From Peptostreptococcus canis (GTDB lineage Bacteria; Bacillota; Clostridia; Peptostreptococcales; Peptostreptococcaceae): 64,000 bases of DNA. The DNA is taken from positions 62,001 to 126,000 of the forward strand of contig NZ_JABGBW010000003.1 in NCBI RefSeq assembly GCF_014229965.1, written 5' to 3'. A model generated the notes under the pieces. The model did not search any database. It saw nothing but the letters and a program-made list of their open reading frames with translations, and was not told the DNA's origin. Of this stretch, positions 38,268 to 47,832 are shown piece by piece. The translations under genes were made by a program, and so were the position numbers. Position 1 is the stretch's first letter; each line of letters opens with the position of its first letter.

Positions 38268-40478
38268 TTAATTTACTCCTTTCAGAGATTTGTTGAATAA
38301 CAACCTGCAAGAGTTTCCAATCACGAAAATTGTACTCATATTATGCATTACCGCACTCCAAAACACAGAAATATTACTTGTTGCTCCCAATATCAGCCCT
38401 ACAGTGTTTATTCCTATAACGAGTGCAAAATTCTGCTTAACTATATCCATTGTCATTCCGGATAATTCCATAACTTTAGGAATCATTAGCGGATTATCTG
38501 AATTTATTACTATATCAGATGTCTCAATTGCAACATCAGTAGATTTACTTCCCAGTGAGATTCCTACATTCGCATAAGATAAAGCCGGTGCATCATTTAT
38601 ACCATCACCAACCATTATTACGCTAGTACCTTCAGATTTCATTTTTAATATTTGATCCGCCTTATCTTCAGGTAATAACTCTGCTCTAAAACTATCTGCA
38701 TTAACCTTGTTGGAAACTTCTAGTGCTTGCTTTTTCATATCACCAGTAAGTATCGTAACTTCATTTATACCATTCGATCTCATCATGTTGATAGCTCTTT
38801 TTATATTTTTTCTTGGCTTATCATAAGCTCCTAATACACCGATGAAATCTTCACCATATGATACAAAGATAGGCGTTGCACCTTCTGCAAATTCAATTGC
38901 TCCCCTATCCGGTTCAATTCCATTTTCCTGCATAAATTTTAGATTACCAACTCTGACTGTTTTTCCATCTACTTCCGTATAAGTTCCCCTTCCAACTGCA
39001 GTCTCAATAGTTCCATGCTTAGGTATTTTTATCCCTAGCAATTTACCATATTCTAATACGCAATAAGATAGGGGATGAGAAGAAGATTCTTCTGCAGAAC
39101 AAGCATACTCTACAAGCTGTTTTTCTGTATAATCTCCATTTGCAAGGTAGATATCTTTTATTCTTGGTTTTCCCTCAGTTATTGTACCTGTCTTATCGAG
39201 TACAATAGTATCTGTCAAAGTAAGTTGTTCTATAAATGCACCACCTTTAATTAACACACCATTTTTTACAGACGTATTAATCGATGCAGAAAACGCAGTT
39301 GCAGTCGATAGTTTTATACCACAAGAATAGTCTATTACCAACATATTTAATGCTTTTGTACTACTCTTGGTAACACCATATACAACGGCACTTAGCAATA
39401 AATTAAGCGGTACCAAATAGTTTGAAAATTTGTCTGCATATTTTTGAATTGGTGCCTGTTGAGTAGCACTATTTTCCACCAAATTTATTATTCTTGAAAT
39501 AACAGTATCATCGCCAACTTTTTCAGCTTCTACAGTTATTGTTCCGTTTTTTATCAGTCCTCCTGCAAATACTTTATCTCCGGTTTTTTTAATAACCGGC
39601 ATATATTCGCCTGAAACAGAACTCAAATCCACAATCGCTTCACCATCGACTACTTCGCCGTCCACGCATATTTTTTCACCTGTATGAATTACGACATTAT
39701 CACCTTTTTTCAATTTATCAACACTGCATTTCTCTATACTGCCATCTTCATTTATTTTCCATGTAATATCTTGTTCCAAACTCAAAAGATTTTTTATGGA
39801 ACTTCTTGTTTTTTCTACGGTATACGCAGTCATAAATTCGGCTATATCCGAAAGCGCAATTATAGTAAGCGCTGAAATGCTATTTCCTAATAGTAAACTT
39901 GCCACAATTGACGTAACCGTTAAAAAATCAGCATTTGGTCTTTTTGTTTCAACCAATCCCTCCCATGAAGTTTTTAAAAGTGGGGAAGTAAGTGCTAAGC
40001 TCGTCAAAGCGGGTATAGTGGTGAATCTATCATAGATAGGTCTATTCACTACAGGAAAATTCATTCCACCAATAATTTTTGTACCAAGTATCACTACTCC
40101 ATTTAAAATCAACCTTCCCATCAATTTTTTTGAAGAACTGTTTTCAGCACTATACTTGGCATTTGACTCACTACTTTTTTTATCTAAATATCCTTTATAG
40201 ATATCCAGCGAATACTTTTCTACTATAAAATCAAGAACTTCGAGCAAATCTGATACACTATCAAAAGATTCACTCTCATTATATTTAATTAAAATAGTTT
40301 CTGTTGCAGAATTAATCTGCACAAAGTTTATATAATGAATATCATATATTTCATTCATAAGATCTTCATATTTGTCAGAAATATATTTCAATCCATTGTA
40401 TTTGATACGGCATCTTCCACTAATATTAGAAATCATCTTTCCTTTCAGCGAAAAAACCTTATTACCTAACTGTATCAA
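38268..40478 (-). CDS. P1B-type ATPase with SCG motif, FezB-like
   Basis: A 736-residue P-type ATPase. It has an N-terminal HMA-like domain with ISGRCRIKYNG and no CxxC, the actuator SGE (289-291), a membrane motif VIDYSCGIKLSTATAF (S385-C386-G387), the phosphorylated Asp428 in DKTGT, HP at 468-469 and GDGINDAP in the hinge. Most metal ATPases carry CPC, CPH, SPC or TPC at the membrane site; SC followed by a small residue marks the P1B-6 group. FezB, the ATPase essential for ferrosome (iron organelle) formation in Desulfovibrio and Clostridioides, belongs to this group. The start is TTG, nine bases after AAAGGAG. Iron is the likely cargo, by analogy. Neighbours share its HMA-like domain. Confidence 0.88.
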   Translation of the reverse strand: MIQLGNKVFSLKGKMISNISGRCRIKYNGLKYISDKYEDLMNEIYDIHYINFVQINSATETILIKYNESESFDSVSDLLEVLDFIVEKYSLDIYKGYLDKKSSESNAKYSAENSSSKKLMGRLILNGVVILGTKIIGGMNFPVVNRPIYDRFTTIPALTSLALTSPLLKTSWEGLVETKRPNADFLTVTSIVASLLLGNSISALTIIALSDIAEFMTAYTVEKTRSSIKNLLSLEQDITWKINEDGSIEKCSVDKLKKGDNVVIHTGEKICVDGEVVDGEAIVDLSSVSGEYMPVIKKTGDKVFAGGLIKNGTITVEAEKVGDDTVISRIINLVENSATQQAPIQKYADKFSNYLVPLNLLLSAVVYGVTKSSTKALNMLVIDYSCGIKLSTATAFSASINTSVKNGVLIKGGAFIEQLTLTDTIVLDKTGTITEGKPRIKDIYLANGDYTEKQLVEYACSAEESSSHPLSYCVLEYGKLLGIKIPKHGTIETAVGRGTYTEVDGKTVRVGNLKFMQENGIEPDRGAIEFAEGATPIFVSYGEDFIGVLGAYDKPRKNIKRAINMMRSNGINEVTILTGDMKKQALEVSNKVNADSFRAELLPEDKADQILKMKSEGTSVIMVGDGINDAPALSYANVGISLGSKSTDVAIETSDIVINSDNPLMIPKVMELSGMTMDIVKQNFALVIGINTVGLILGATSNISVFWSAVMHNMSTIFVIGNSCRLLFNKSLKGVN

Positions 40479-40492
40479 AACTTCACTCTCCT

Positions 40493-40882
40493 TTACTTAA
40501 TACTATTAATCTTCATATAGTTTTCAAGTAAACTAAAAAGAATATTTTTTATTTCATCCTCCGTTTTCCCTTCCAAGCTGTTAATTAAGCTTTCATTATC
40601 TAAAGCTAATTTTTTTACAGCATTAAGCCAACTCACAATCATCTTGGAATTTAACTTTCGTTTATCATATTCTATTAATATAGTACCAATAATATTATTG
40701 ATTTTTATATTATTTATTCCATCCAATTTTTTTATAGCTTCTATTCCATAATCTTGATATTGTATAGCTTCTGGCGGTATCTTTTTGTGATTATTTACTT
40801 TTAATCTTAGTCTCCCCGGTAAATCTGAAAGTATTTCAAACCTGAAAAGCATATTAATTAAAGCTGTTTTAAACTTAATCAT
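40493..40882 (-). CDS. HMA-like (GRxR-type) small protein
   Basis: A 129-residue soluble protein that is mostly one HMA-like domain: FEILSDLPGRLRLKVNN, then LDGINNIKINNIIGTILIEYD. It lacks CxxC and has no membrane segment. The LPGRLRL motif matches the equivalents in the two larger HMA-like proteins and in the ATPase. It ends 14 bases before the ATPase gene. The spacing and shared domain suggest it acts with the ATPase, perhaps as a docking or scaffold partner. AAGGATG precedes the ATG. Confidence 0.72.
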   Translation of the reverse strand: MIKFKTALINMLFRFEILSDLPGRLRLKVNNHKKIPPEAIQYQDYGIEAIKKLDGINNIKINNIIGTILIEYDKRKLNSKMIVSWLNAVKKLALDNESLINSLEGKTEDEIKNILFSLLENYMKINSIK

Positions 40883-40894
40883 ATTCTATCATCC

Positions 40895-41485
40895 TTACAT
40901 AAATAATGTAGTAGTCCACCATAAAAACGTGATATAGTCAGGAGTTCTCCTTGCGCCCATCTTTTTTACATCGTAAACAGCGGCTCCTAAAAATAATAAT
41001 GCCATTAATGATTTAATATTTAAAATTCCTCCAGTAAAATCATATACTCCATTATTAATTGCATTTTTAAAAGTTCCTACTTTTTTTTCAATTTCAGAGG
41101 TTCTTCCTTCATCTAACTTTTCATCTAAAGAAAGTAATTTCATTATTACCCCCTCCAGTGTTTGAGCATCTAGGTTATCGGAATCATATTCCACTAATAC
41201 ACTACCTGTGACTAAATTCACTTCACATTTTTTTATTACAGAAATCTTTTTTACCTGAGATGTCAAAAGCTCAGCTAACTCCAAATTTGATTTCAAAACA
41301 GGAACAAAAAATCTTATTCTTCCGTTTACAGAACTTCTAACTTCCAATATGTTCTTAAAAGATGGAAGTTCAAGAGTATTTAATTTATTTTTAGAATATA
41401 ACCCTAATGAACCTTTTTTGTTTTTACCTAAAATACTAGCTAATAAAAATAAAGTGCAAATATATCCTCTATTACATACTAACAT
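40895..41485 (-). CDS. HMA-like (GRxR-type) membrane protein, first gene of the Fez-like cluster
   Basis: A 196-residue protein with a short hydrophobic N-terminus (CTLFLLASIL), an HMA-like domain (ILEVRSSVNGRIRFFVPVL, VNLVTGSVLVEYD) and two C-terminal hydrophobic segments ending TPDYITFLWWTTTLFM. As in its neighbours the usual CxxC is replaced by a GRxR pattern. I start it at the ATG at 41485, eight bases after GGAG; other in-frame starts at 41491 and 41494 are too close to that site. It heads the cluster behind a TATAAT-type promoter. Confidence 0.72.
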   Translation of the reverse strand: MLVCNRGYICTLFLLASILGKNKKGSLGLYSKNKLNTLELPSFKNILEVRSSVNGRIRFFVPVLKSNLELAELLTSQVKKISVIKKCEVNLVTGSVLVEYDSDNLDAQTLEGVIMKLLSLDEKLDEGRTSEIEKKVGTFKNAINNGVYDFTGGILNIKSLMALLFLGAAVYDVKKMGARRTPDYITFLWWTTTLFM

Positions 41486-41514
41486 CAGCATCACTCCATT
41501 CTTTTTTTAATTAT

Positions 41515-41542
41515 ATTATACCACTTTTATTTTCAATTACAA
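41515..41542 (-). promoter_or_regulatory. Probable promoter of the Fez-like cluster, with repeated element
   Basis: On the minus strand TATAAT (41520-41515) lies 16 bases after TTGTAA (41542-41537). The 9-mer ATTTTCAAT (plus strand) occurs at 41529-41537, overlapping the -35, and again at 41567-41575. This is a possible pair of regulator sites. Confidence 0.55.
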
Positions 41543-41626
41543 GTTAAATTTTGATTATTTTTATTGATTTTCAATATTTTTACGTTCTCAATTATATTTT
41601 TTATCATATTAATTGATAATACTTTT

Positions 41627-42457
41627 TTATTTTTCTAAATTCTTTAAAATTTCTATTTCTCTTTTGTAACCTTCAAAGTCATTTGGTGTCTCCAATATCA
41701 TAGGCAAAGTTTTTAAGTAGGGATGATTTACTATTTTTTCAAATGTTGAAATTCCTAAAAAACCATCTCCAATCTTTTCATGTCTGTCTTTATGAGCTCC
41801 TATGGGATTTTTACTATCATTAATATGAAGTGCTTTTAACTTTTCCAGTCCTATTATTCTATCAAACTCCTCAATAACGCCATCCAAATCGTTAACTATA
41901 TCATATCCGCCATCGTTTACATGACAAGTATCCAAGCAAACCCCTATCTTTTCTTTTAGTTTAACCTTATCAATAATTTCTTTAATTTCTTCAAAATTTC
42001 TTCCTATTTCAGTTCCTTTTCCTGCCATTGTTTCCAATAATACAGTTGTTGTCATTTCTTCATTTAAAACCTCGTTTAAAAGCTCTGAAATAAGCTTTAT
42101 TCCTTTTTGACTCCCTTGTTTAACATGACTTCCCGGATGAAAATTATAATAATTTCCCGGTATCAACTCCATTCTTTCTAAATCCTCTTTCATTGCTTTA
42201 AAAGCAAAATCCCTCGTTTTTTCAGTAGAACTTGCAGCATTTAATGTATAAGGCGCATGTGCAACCAATTTAGCAAACTTATTTTCTGTAATATATTTAT
42301 TAAATGCAGCAATATCATCCATATCTAACGCTCTTGCCTTGCCTCCTCTAGGATTTCTAGTAAAAAACGAAAATGTATTCGCTCCCATTGCCGTCGCTTC
42401 TTTTGCCATCGCTAAATATCCATTTGCAATAGATAAATGTGCTCCTATATTAATCAT
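41627..42457 (-). CDS. nfo: Endonuclease IV (AP endonuclease)
   Basis: A 276-residue TIM-barrel enzyme that cuts DNA at abasic sites using three zinc ions. Diagnostic parts are [12 protein letters not shown] at the start, [58 protein letters not shown] and [22 protein letters not shown]; these supply the metal ligands. AGAAGGAG precedes the ATG. It stands alone between the Fez-like cluster and purL. A damaged-base repair enzyme suits a cell with iron and oxygen stress genes, but its presence is not unusual. Confidence 0.97.
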   Translation of the reverse strand: MINIGAHLSIANGYLAMAKEATAMGANTFSFFTRNPRGGKARALDMDDIAAFNKYITENKFAKLVAHAPYTLNAASSTEKTRDFAFKAMKEDLERMELIPGNYYNFHPGSHVKQGSQKGIKLISELLNEVLNEEMTTTVLLETMAGKGTEIGRNFEEIKEIIDKVKLKEKIGVCLDTCHVNDGGYDIVNDLDGVIEEFDRIIGLEKLKALHINDSKNPIGAHKDRHEKIGDGFLGISTFEKIVNHPYLKTLPMILETPNDFEGYKREIEILKNLEK

Positions 42458-42773
42458 TTTTTTCTCCTTCTTTTGTAATTGTCTAATATCATTAGTTTAC
42501 CCACTATCCATTGCAATAAAAACATTTTTATAATATGAAATACTTACATTAAAAGTTGGTATCTAATTATATTTTATAATCAAAATCAGCTTTTATCAAT
42601 GAAAATAGTTACTATTTATCTTTTTTTATATTTTCCTACTACACTGGTAACTTCTCAAAATTAAAAAGCCATTCCATACAAATGAAATGACTTCTTAATT
42701 TAAACCGTAGTATTATAAACCTACTATAAAAATTTGTGATGCATTTATATAAGAATATATCAGAATATCTAAA
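42458..42773. other. Gap between nfo and purL
   Basis: No gene seen in 316 bases. It holds the purL terminator (42660-42693) and, on the minus strand, the sequence in front of nfo, which should include its promoter. No striking motif otherwise. Confidence 0.5.
42660..42693 (-). terminator. Intrinsic terminator of the purine operon
   Basis: On the minus strand AAGTCATTTCAT, a TTGT loop and ATGGAATGGCTT form a fully paired 12-bp stem (three G-U pairs), followed by TTTAATTTT. It lies about 80 bases past the purL stop. Confidence 0.85.
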
Positions 42774-45700
42774 TTACAAGAAATATTTTACTCCTGATTC
42801 AAATAATTTTTGATCCTTCTCTCCTACTATATTCTTCATTACATATTCCCCTATTCTTTCAGAGTGACCCATTTTCCCTAAAATTCTACCGTCAGCTGAA
42901 GTGATTCCCTCTACGGCATAATAGGATCCATTTGGATTAAAATCTATATCATAAGTTGCTTTTCCTCTTAAATCGACATACTGTGTCGCTATCTGACCAT
43001 TTTCTATTAAAGACTTCATAACTTCATCACTTGCCACAAATTTACCTTCTCCATGAGATATTACAATCGAATGAATATCATCTACTTCTGTATCAGCAAA
43101 CCAAGGAGACTTATTTGATGCTATTCTTGTTTGAACCACTTTTGCCTGATGACGACCTATATTATTATAAGTAAGGGTAGGCATATCTGCTGATGGTATT
43201 TTTATTTCCCCATAAGGAACAAGACCCAATTTTATTAGAGCTTGGAATCCATTACATATACCTATCATCAATCCGTCTCTCTCATTTAAAAGTTTCATTA
43301 CAGCTTCTTCAATCTTTGGATTTCTAAATACAGTAGCTATAAATTTAGCTGAACCATCCGGTTCATCGCCGGCAGAAAATCCACCGGGTAACATAACAAT
43401 CTGACTCCTGTTAATTTGTTCAACCATCATATCAATAGATGATTCTATATCAGAATAATTCATATTTCTGAATACACCTATATGAGCCTCTCCGCCTGCT
43501 CTTTCAAATGCTCTGGCGGAATCGTATTCACAATTTGTACCTGGAAATGCCGGTATAAAAATCCTAGGTTTTGCAATCTTAATTGAAGATTTTGCCACTT
43601 CTCCACTTCTCTTAAAGCTGATATTCTCTATATTAGAAGTAATTGACTTCTTAGCCTTTGTCGGAAAAACAGATTCTAGTACACTATCATATTCATTATA
43701 TAACTTGACCAGGTCTATTTCTTCACCAAAAATTTCAATAACAGAATTATCTGTAGTTTCACCTATAACTATATAATTTGAACCATCAAGTACATTTATA
43801 TCTTCTTTAGCTATTTCAATTAATATACTTCCATATGACTGTTTAAATAATTCATCTTTATCAGAATATAAATCTGCAACATCTTCATCAAAACTGATTC
43901 CTATTCTATTACCAAACCCCATCTTAGCAATGGCTTCAGCTACACCACCATATCCTAATGCAAAAGATGAAAGAATTTTTTCAGACATTATAGCATTATG
44001 AATTACATCGAAATTCTTTTTCATTATATCAAAATCCGGAAATGCATAGTCTTTATAAGGAGTTTCAACTAATACAACTAAATTGCCTGATTTCTTAAAT
44101 TCTTGAGAAACTATATATTTTGCATCTTGTGTATTTACTGCAAACGAAACTAAAGTAGGAGGTACATCTATATCTTTAAACGTTCCACTCATACTATCCT
44201 TACCACCTATTGCTGGAATTTCAAAATTTGTCTGAGCATAGTATGCACCAAGTAATGCTGCAAATGGTTTTCCCCAACGAGTAGCTTCTTTTCCTAATTT
44301 TTCAAAATATTCCTGAAAAGTAAGTCTGGCTGTACTATAATCTCCACCCAGGGCAACTAATCTGGATACGGACTCTACAACTGCATTTAATGCACCATGA
44401 AAAGTAGACCATTTACCAATTTTAGGATTATATCCAAAAGTCATTATAGAGGATGTATTAGTTTCCCCTTTCAGCACGGGAATTTTTGCCACCATACCGT
44501 TATTTGGAGTAGCCTGATATTTTCCACCATAAGGCATTATAACAGTATTTCCACCTACAGAATTATCAAATTTTTCAATCATTCCTCTCTGTGAACAGAT
44601 ATTTAAGTCTTTAAATGCATTTATAAACTTATCTTCAAGGCTTTGATATTTTGAAGTCACCTCTGTTAAATCTATATAAGTTGATTCTTCATCAATAGCC
44701 ATAACCTCTATATCAGCATCCTGTTTAGAGCCATTAGTATCTAGAAATGATCTTTTTATATTTACTATATAATCACCATTCCATTTCATTCTCAAATATC
44801 CGGAATCTGTAACTGTAGCTACATGAGTTGCTTGAAGGTTTTCTTCTTTTGCCAATTCAATAAATCTTTCCTTATTTGAAACCTCGATTGCCACCGCCAT
44901 TCTTTCTTGTGATTCGGAAATAGCTAACTCTGTACCATCCAAACCTTCATATTTTTTTGGTACCAAATCAAGATCTATCTCTAAACTATCAGCAATTTCT
45001 CCTATAGCAACAGATACACCACCTGCCCCGAAATCATTGCATCTCTTTATCATCTTTGCAGCTTCAGGATTTCTAAAAAACCTTTGTATTTTTCTTTCAT
45101 TAGGTGCATCACCTTTCTGTACTTCAGCAGAACAAGTCGAAATACTTTCCTCACTATGTTCCTTCGAAGAACCTGTGGCTCCACCACAACCATCTCTACC
45201 GGTTTTTCCACCAAGTAAAATAATTACATCCCCGGCTTCCGGTCTTTTTCTGATTACATTTTCTTTCGGTGTGGCTGCTATTACTGCACCAACTTCCATT
45301 CTCTTTGCCACAAAATTTTCATCATATATTTCGACAACTTGACCTGCCGGTATACCTATTTGATTACCATAAGAGCTATAGCCGTTGGCAGCTTCTGTAG
45401 TTATCTTTTTTTGCATTAATTTTCCGGGAAGAGTTTCTTCTAATGATGCTCTAGGATCGGCTGAACCTGTCACTCTCATTGCCTGATACACATAACTTCT
45501 ACCTGAAAGCGGATCCCTTATCGCCCCTCCAAGACAAGTTGCAGCTCCACCAAAAGGTTCAATCTCAGTAGGATGGTTATGTGTTTCATTTTTAAACATC
45601 AATAAATATTTTTCTTTTTTACCATCTACTTCAACATCTATATTTATACTACAAGCATTGATTTCTTCACTTTCATCAAGGTCATCCAGTTTTCCCTCTT

Positions 45701-46556
45701 TTTTAAGTTTCTTCATAGCTACTGTAGCTATATCCATCAGGCAAATATCTTTTTCTCTATCACCATATACAAATTTTCTATCTTCTAAATACTTATTATA
45801 TGTATCTTTTACTATATCCGTAAATCTGCCTTCGGGAATTTTCACATCAGAAAATCTTGTCATAAATGTTGTGTGCCTACAATGGTCTGACCAATAAGTA
45901 TCGAGAACTTTTATTTCAGTAATTGTAGGATTTCTTTTCTCATCATTTCTAAAATAATTCTGAATACACTTTAAATCTTTTATGGTCATAGCTAGACCAT
46001 TGTTTTGAAGAAATTCTAAAAGGCCATCTGAATCAAGTTCTGTAAAGCCGTCTAATATCTCTACTTTTTTCGGCTTTTCATATTCCATTTCAAGAGTTTC
46101 AGGTTTTTCTAAAGATGCTTCCCTACTGTCTACTGCATTTATCAGGTATGATTTAATTTTTTCAAATTTATCATCAGTTATACCTTCTTCAATTACGATT
46201 ACCTTTGAAGAATTTATATTTGGCCTTTTTCCATCATTTACTATTTCAGCGCACATACTAGCCCAATCTGCTCTTTGATCATACTGTCCCGGCAAATATT
46301 CAATAGCAAATACTCTCTCATTTGTAATATTTGGAATCTCTTCATAATATACATTGTCCAAATTAGCCTCGGAAAGTATAGTTTCAGCTACTTTTTTATA
46401 AGAACTCTCACTTATATTTTCTATATCATATCTATTTATTACTCTTACTTTCCCTATATCTATATGTAGACTTTCCCTTATATCGTTTTGCATTGCAACA
46501 GATTCTAAATCAAACCCGTCTTTTTTTTCAACAAAAACTCTATTTACCTTGCTCAT
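42774..46556 (-). CDS. purL: Phosphoribosylformylglycinamidine synthase, single-chain form
   Basis: A 1260-residue enzyme that converts FGAR and glutamine to FGAM in purine synthesis. The synthase part shows DTYWSDHCRHTTF, NETHNHPTEIEPFGGAATCLGGAIRDP and GNTVIMPYGG. The C-terminal glutaminase shows PAFPGTNCEYD, MLPGGFSAGDEP, the nucleophile cysteine in IGICNGFQALI, and a final GKMGHSERI. This long clostridial type joins PurL and PurQ in one chain, so no purS or purQ is needed. The start overlaps the end of purD by 17 bases, and AGGAG lies ahead of the ATG. Last gene of the operon. Confidence 0.96.
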   Translation of the reverse strand: MSKVNRVFVEKKDGFDLESVAMQNDIRESLHIDIGKVRVINRYDIENISESSYKKVAETILSEANLDNVYYEEIPNITNERVFAIEYLPGQYDQRADWASMCAEIVNDGKRPNINSSKVIVIEEGITDDKFEKIKSYLINAVDSREASLEKPETLEMEYEKPKKVEILDGFTELDSDGLLEFLQNNGLAMTIKDLKCIQNYFRNDEKRNPTITEIKVLDTYWSDHCRHTTFMTRFSDVKIPEGRFTDIVKDTYNKYLEDRKFVYGDREKDICLMDIATVAMKKLKKEGKLDDLDESEEINACSINIDVEVDGKKEKYLLMFKNETHNHPTEIEPFGGAATCLGGAIRDPLSGRSYVYQAMRVTGSADPRASLEETLPGKLMQKKITTEAANGYSSYGNQIGIPAGQVVEIYDENFVAKRMEVGAVIAATPKENVIRKRPEAGDVIILLGGKTGRDGCGGATGSSKEHSEESISTCSAEVQKGDAPNERKIQRFFRNPEAAKMIKRCNDFGAGGVSVAIGEIADSLEIDLDLVPKKYEGLDGTELAISESQERMAVAIEVSNKERFIELAKEENLQATHVATVTDSGYLRMKWNGDYIVNIKRSFLDTNGSKQDADIEVMAIDEESTYIDLTEVTSKYQSLEDKFINAFKDLNICSQRGMIEKFDNSVGGNTVIMPYGGKYQATPNNGMVAKIPVLKGETNTSSIMTFGYNPKIGKWSTFHGALNAVVESVSRLVALGGDYSTARLTFQEYFEKLGKEATRWGKPFAALLGAYYAQTNFEIPAIGGKDSMSGTFKDIDVPPTLVSFAVNTQDAKYIVSQEFKKSGNLVVLVETPYKDYAFPDFDIMKKNFDVIHNAIMSEKILSSFALGYGGVAEAIAKMGFGNRIGISFDEDVADLYSDKDELFKQSYGSILIEIAKEDINVLDGSNYIVIGETTDNSVIEIFGEEIDLVKLYNEYDSVLESVFPTKAKKSITSNIENISFKRSGEVAKSSIKIAKPRIFIPAFPGTNCEYDSARAFERAGGEAHIGVFRNMNYSDIESSIDMMVEQINRSQIVMLPGGFSAGDEPDGSAKFIATVFRNPKIEEAVMKLLNERDGLMIGICNGFQALIKLGLVPYGEIKIPSADMPTLTYNNIGRHQAKVVQTRIASNKSPWFADTEVDDIHSIVISHGEGKFVASDEVMKSLIENGQIATQYVDLRGKATYDIDFNPNGSYYAVEGITSADGRILGKMGHSERIGEYVMKNIVGEKDQKLFESGVKYFL

Positions 46557-47808
46557 AATTAACTCCTATATCCTTTCTGTAGTGCATTCCTTCAAATGAT
46601 ATTTTTTCTATATTCTTATAAACATTCTTTGCAGCCGCTTCTACATCCTTACCTCTCGAACACACACCTAAAACTCTACCTCCATTGGTTACTATTTCAC
46701 CATTGGATAGTTTTGTACCACTATGAAATACAACTATGCTATCATCTACATCTTCAAGTCCTCTTATAGCTTTACCTTTTTCATATTCTTCCGGATAGCC
46801 TCCAGAAGCAAGCACAACGCAAGCCGCAGCATCATTAGAGTAATTTATTTCCACTTCACCTAATCTATCTTCGGTAATAGCCAACATTATTTCACTTAAT
46901 TCGGAATCAAGTCTCATAAGAACTGACTGTGTTTCAGGATCTCCAAATCTACAGTTATATTCCAGTACTTTTTCACCTTCCGGAGTTATCATCAAACCAA
47001 CAAATAATATCCCTCTAAATTCCAGCCCATCTTCCTGAAATCCTTTTAATGATTTCATAAGCACTTCATCGTATACTTTTTTTGCCAGTTCATCATTGTA
47101 AATAGTGCTTGGTGAAAAAGTTCCCATACCACCCGTATTTGGTCCTGTTTCAAGTTCATAAATTTTCTTATGGTCTTTAGCACTTTCCATCGGTATTATT
47201 GTGTTTTTATCTACAAATGCCAAAATGGAAGTTTCTATTCCAGTCAAAAATTCTTCTACAACTACTAAATTTCCGGAATCACCAAATTTTTTATCCCTCA
47301 TTATCATATTCAGAGTATCTATGGCCTCTTTTCTATTCGTAGGTATTATGACACCTTTTCCAGCGGCCAATCCGTCCGCTTTAATCACCACCGGATATCC
47401 AAAACTATCTATTTCATCTATTGCCTTGTTTATATCAGTATATTCTTTGTATTTTGCAGTTGGTATATTATGTCTTACCATAAATTCCTTTGAAAAGAGC
47501 TTACTCCCCTCTAATCTAGAGCAGCTTTTATCTGGACCAAACACCCTTAGTCCTTTACTTGCAAATAAATCAGAAATTCCCATTACTAAAGGAACCTCCG
47601 GCCCCACAACGGTAAGATCTATCTTATTTTGTATAGCAAAATCAGCTAGTTTTTCAAGTTCTGTGTCTTTTATATCAACACACTCTGCAACATCCGCAAT
47701 TCCGGCATTTCCCGGTGCACAATATATTTTTTCAACATTTTTTTCACCATTCAGTTTCCAACAAATCGCGTGTTCTCTTCCGCCACCACCTACTACTAAT
47801 ACTTTCAT
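46540..47808 (-). CDS. purD: Phosphoribosylamine-glycine ligase
   Basis: A 422-residue ATP-grasp enzyme that joins glycine to phosphoribosylamine. Diagnostic parts are VLVVGGGGREHAICWKL, PGNAGIADVAE, the ATP-grasp YPVVIKADGLAAGKGVIIP, ETGPNTGGMGTFSP and YNCRFGDPETQ. It overlaps purL by 17 bases and follows purH by 24. AGGAGG precedes the ATG. Length is typical. Confidence 0.97.
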   Translation of the reverse strand: MKVLVVGGGGREHAICWKLNGEKNVEKIYCAPGNAGIADVAECVDIKDTELEKLADFAIQNKIDLTVVGPEVPLVMGISDLFASKGLRVFGPDKSCSRLEGSKLFSKEFMVRHNIPTAKYKEYTDINKAIDEIDSFGYPVVIKADGLAAGKGVIIPTNRKEAIDTLNMIMRDKKFGDSGNLVVVEEFLTGIETSILAFVDKNTIIPMESAKDHKKIYELETGPNTGGMGTFSPSTIYNDELAKKVYDEVLMKSLKGFQEDGLEFRGILFVGLMITPEGEKVLEYNCRFGDPETQSVLMRLDSELSEIMLAITEDRLGEVEINYSNDAAACVVLASGGYPEEYEKGKAIRGLEDVDDSIVVFHSGTKLSNGEIVTNGGRVLGVCSRGKDVEAAAKNVYKNIEKISFEGMHYRKDIGVNYEQGK

Positions 47809-47832
47809 GATATCCTCCTATATAAAATAATC

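Noticed and set aside
38268-40478. Reading the P1B ATPase as a cadmium/zinc or copper exporter
   Set aside because: It lacks the CPC motif and the N-terminal CxxC of those groups; the SCG site and HMA-like neighbours point to P1B-6.
41601-41619. TTATCA-N7-TGATAA, a Fur-box-like inverted repeat next to the Fez-like cluster
   Set aside because: It lies about 80 bases upstream of the cluster promoter at the very end of nfo, its centre is not symmetric, and such AT-rich repeats are expected by chance.
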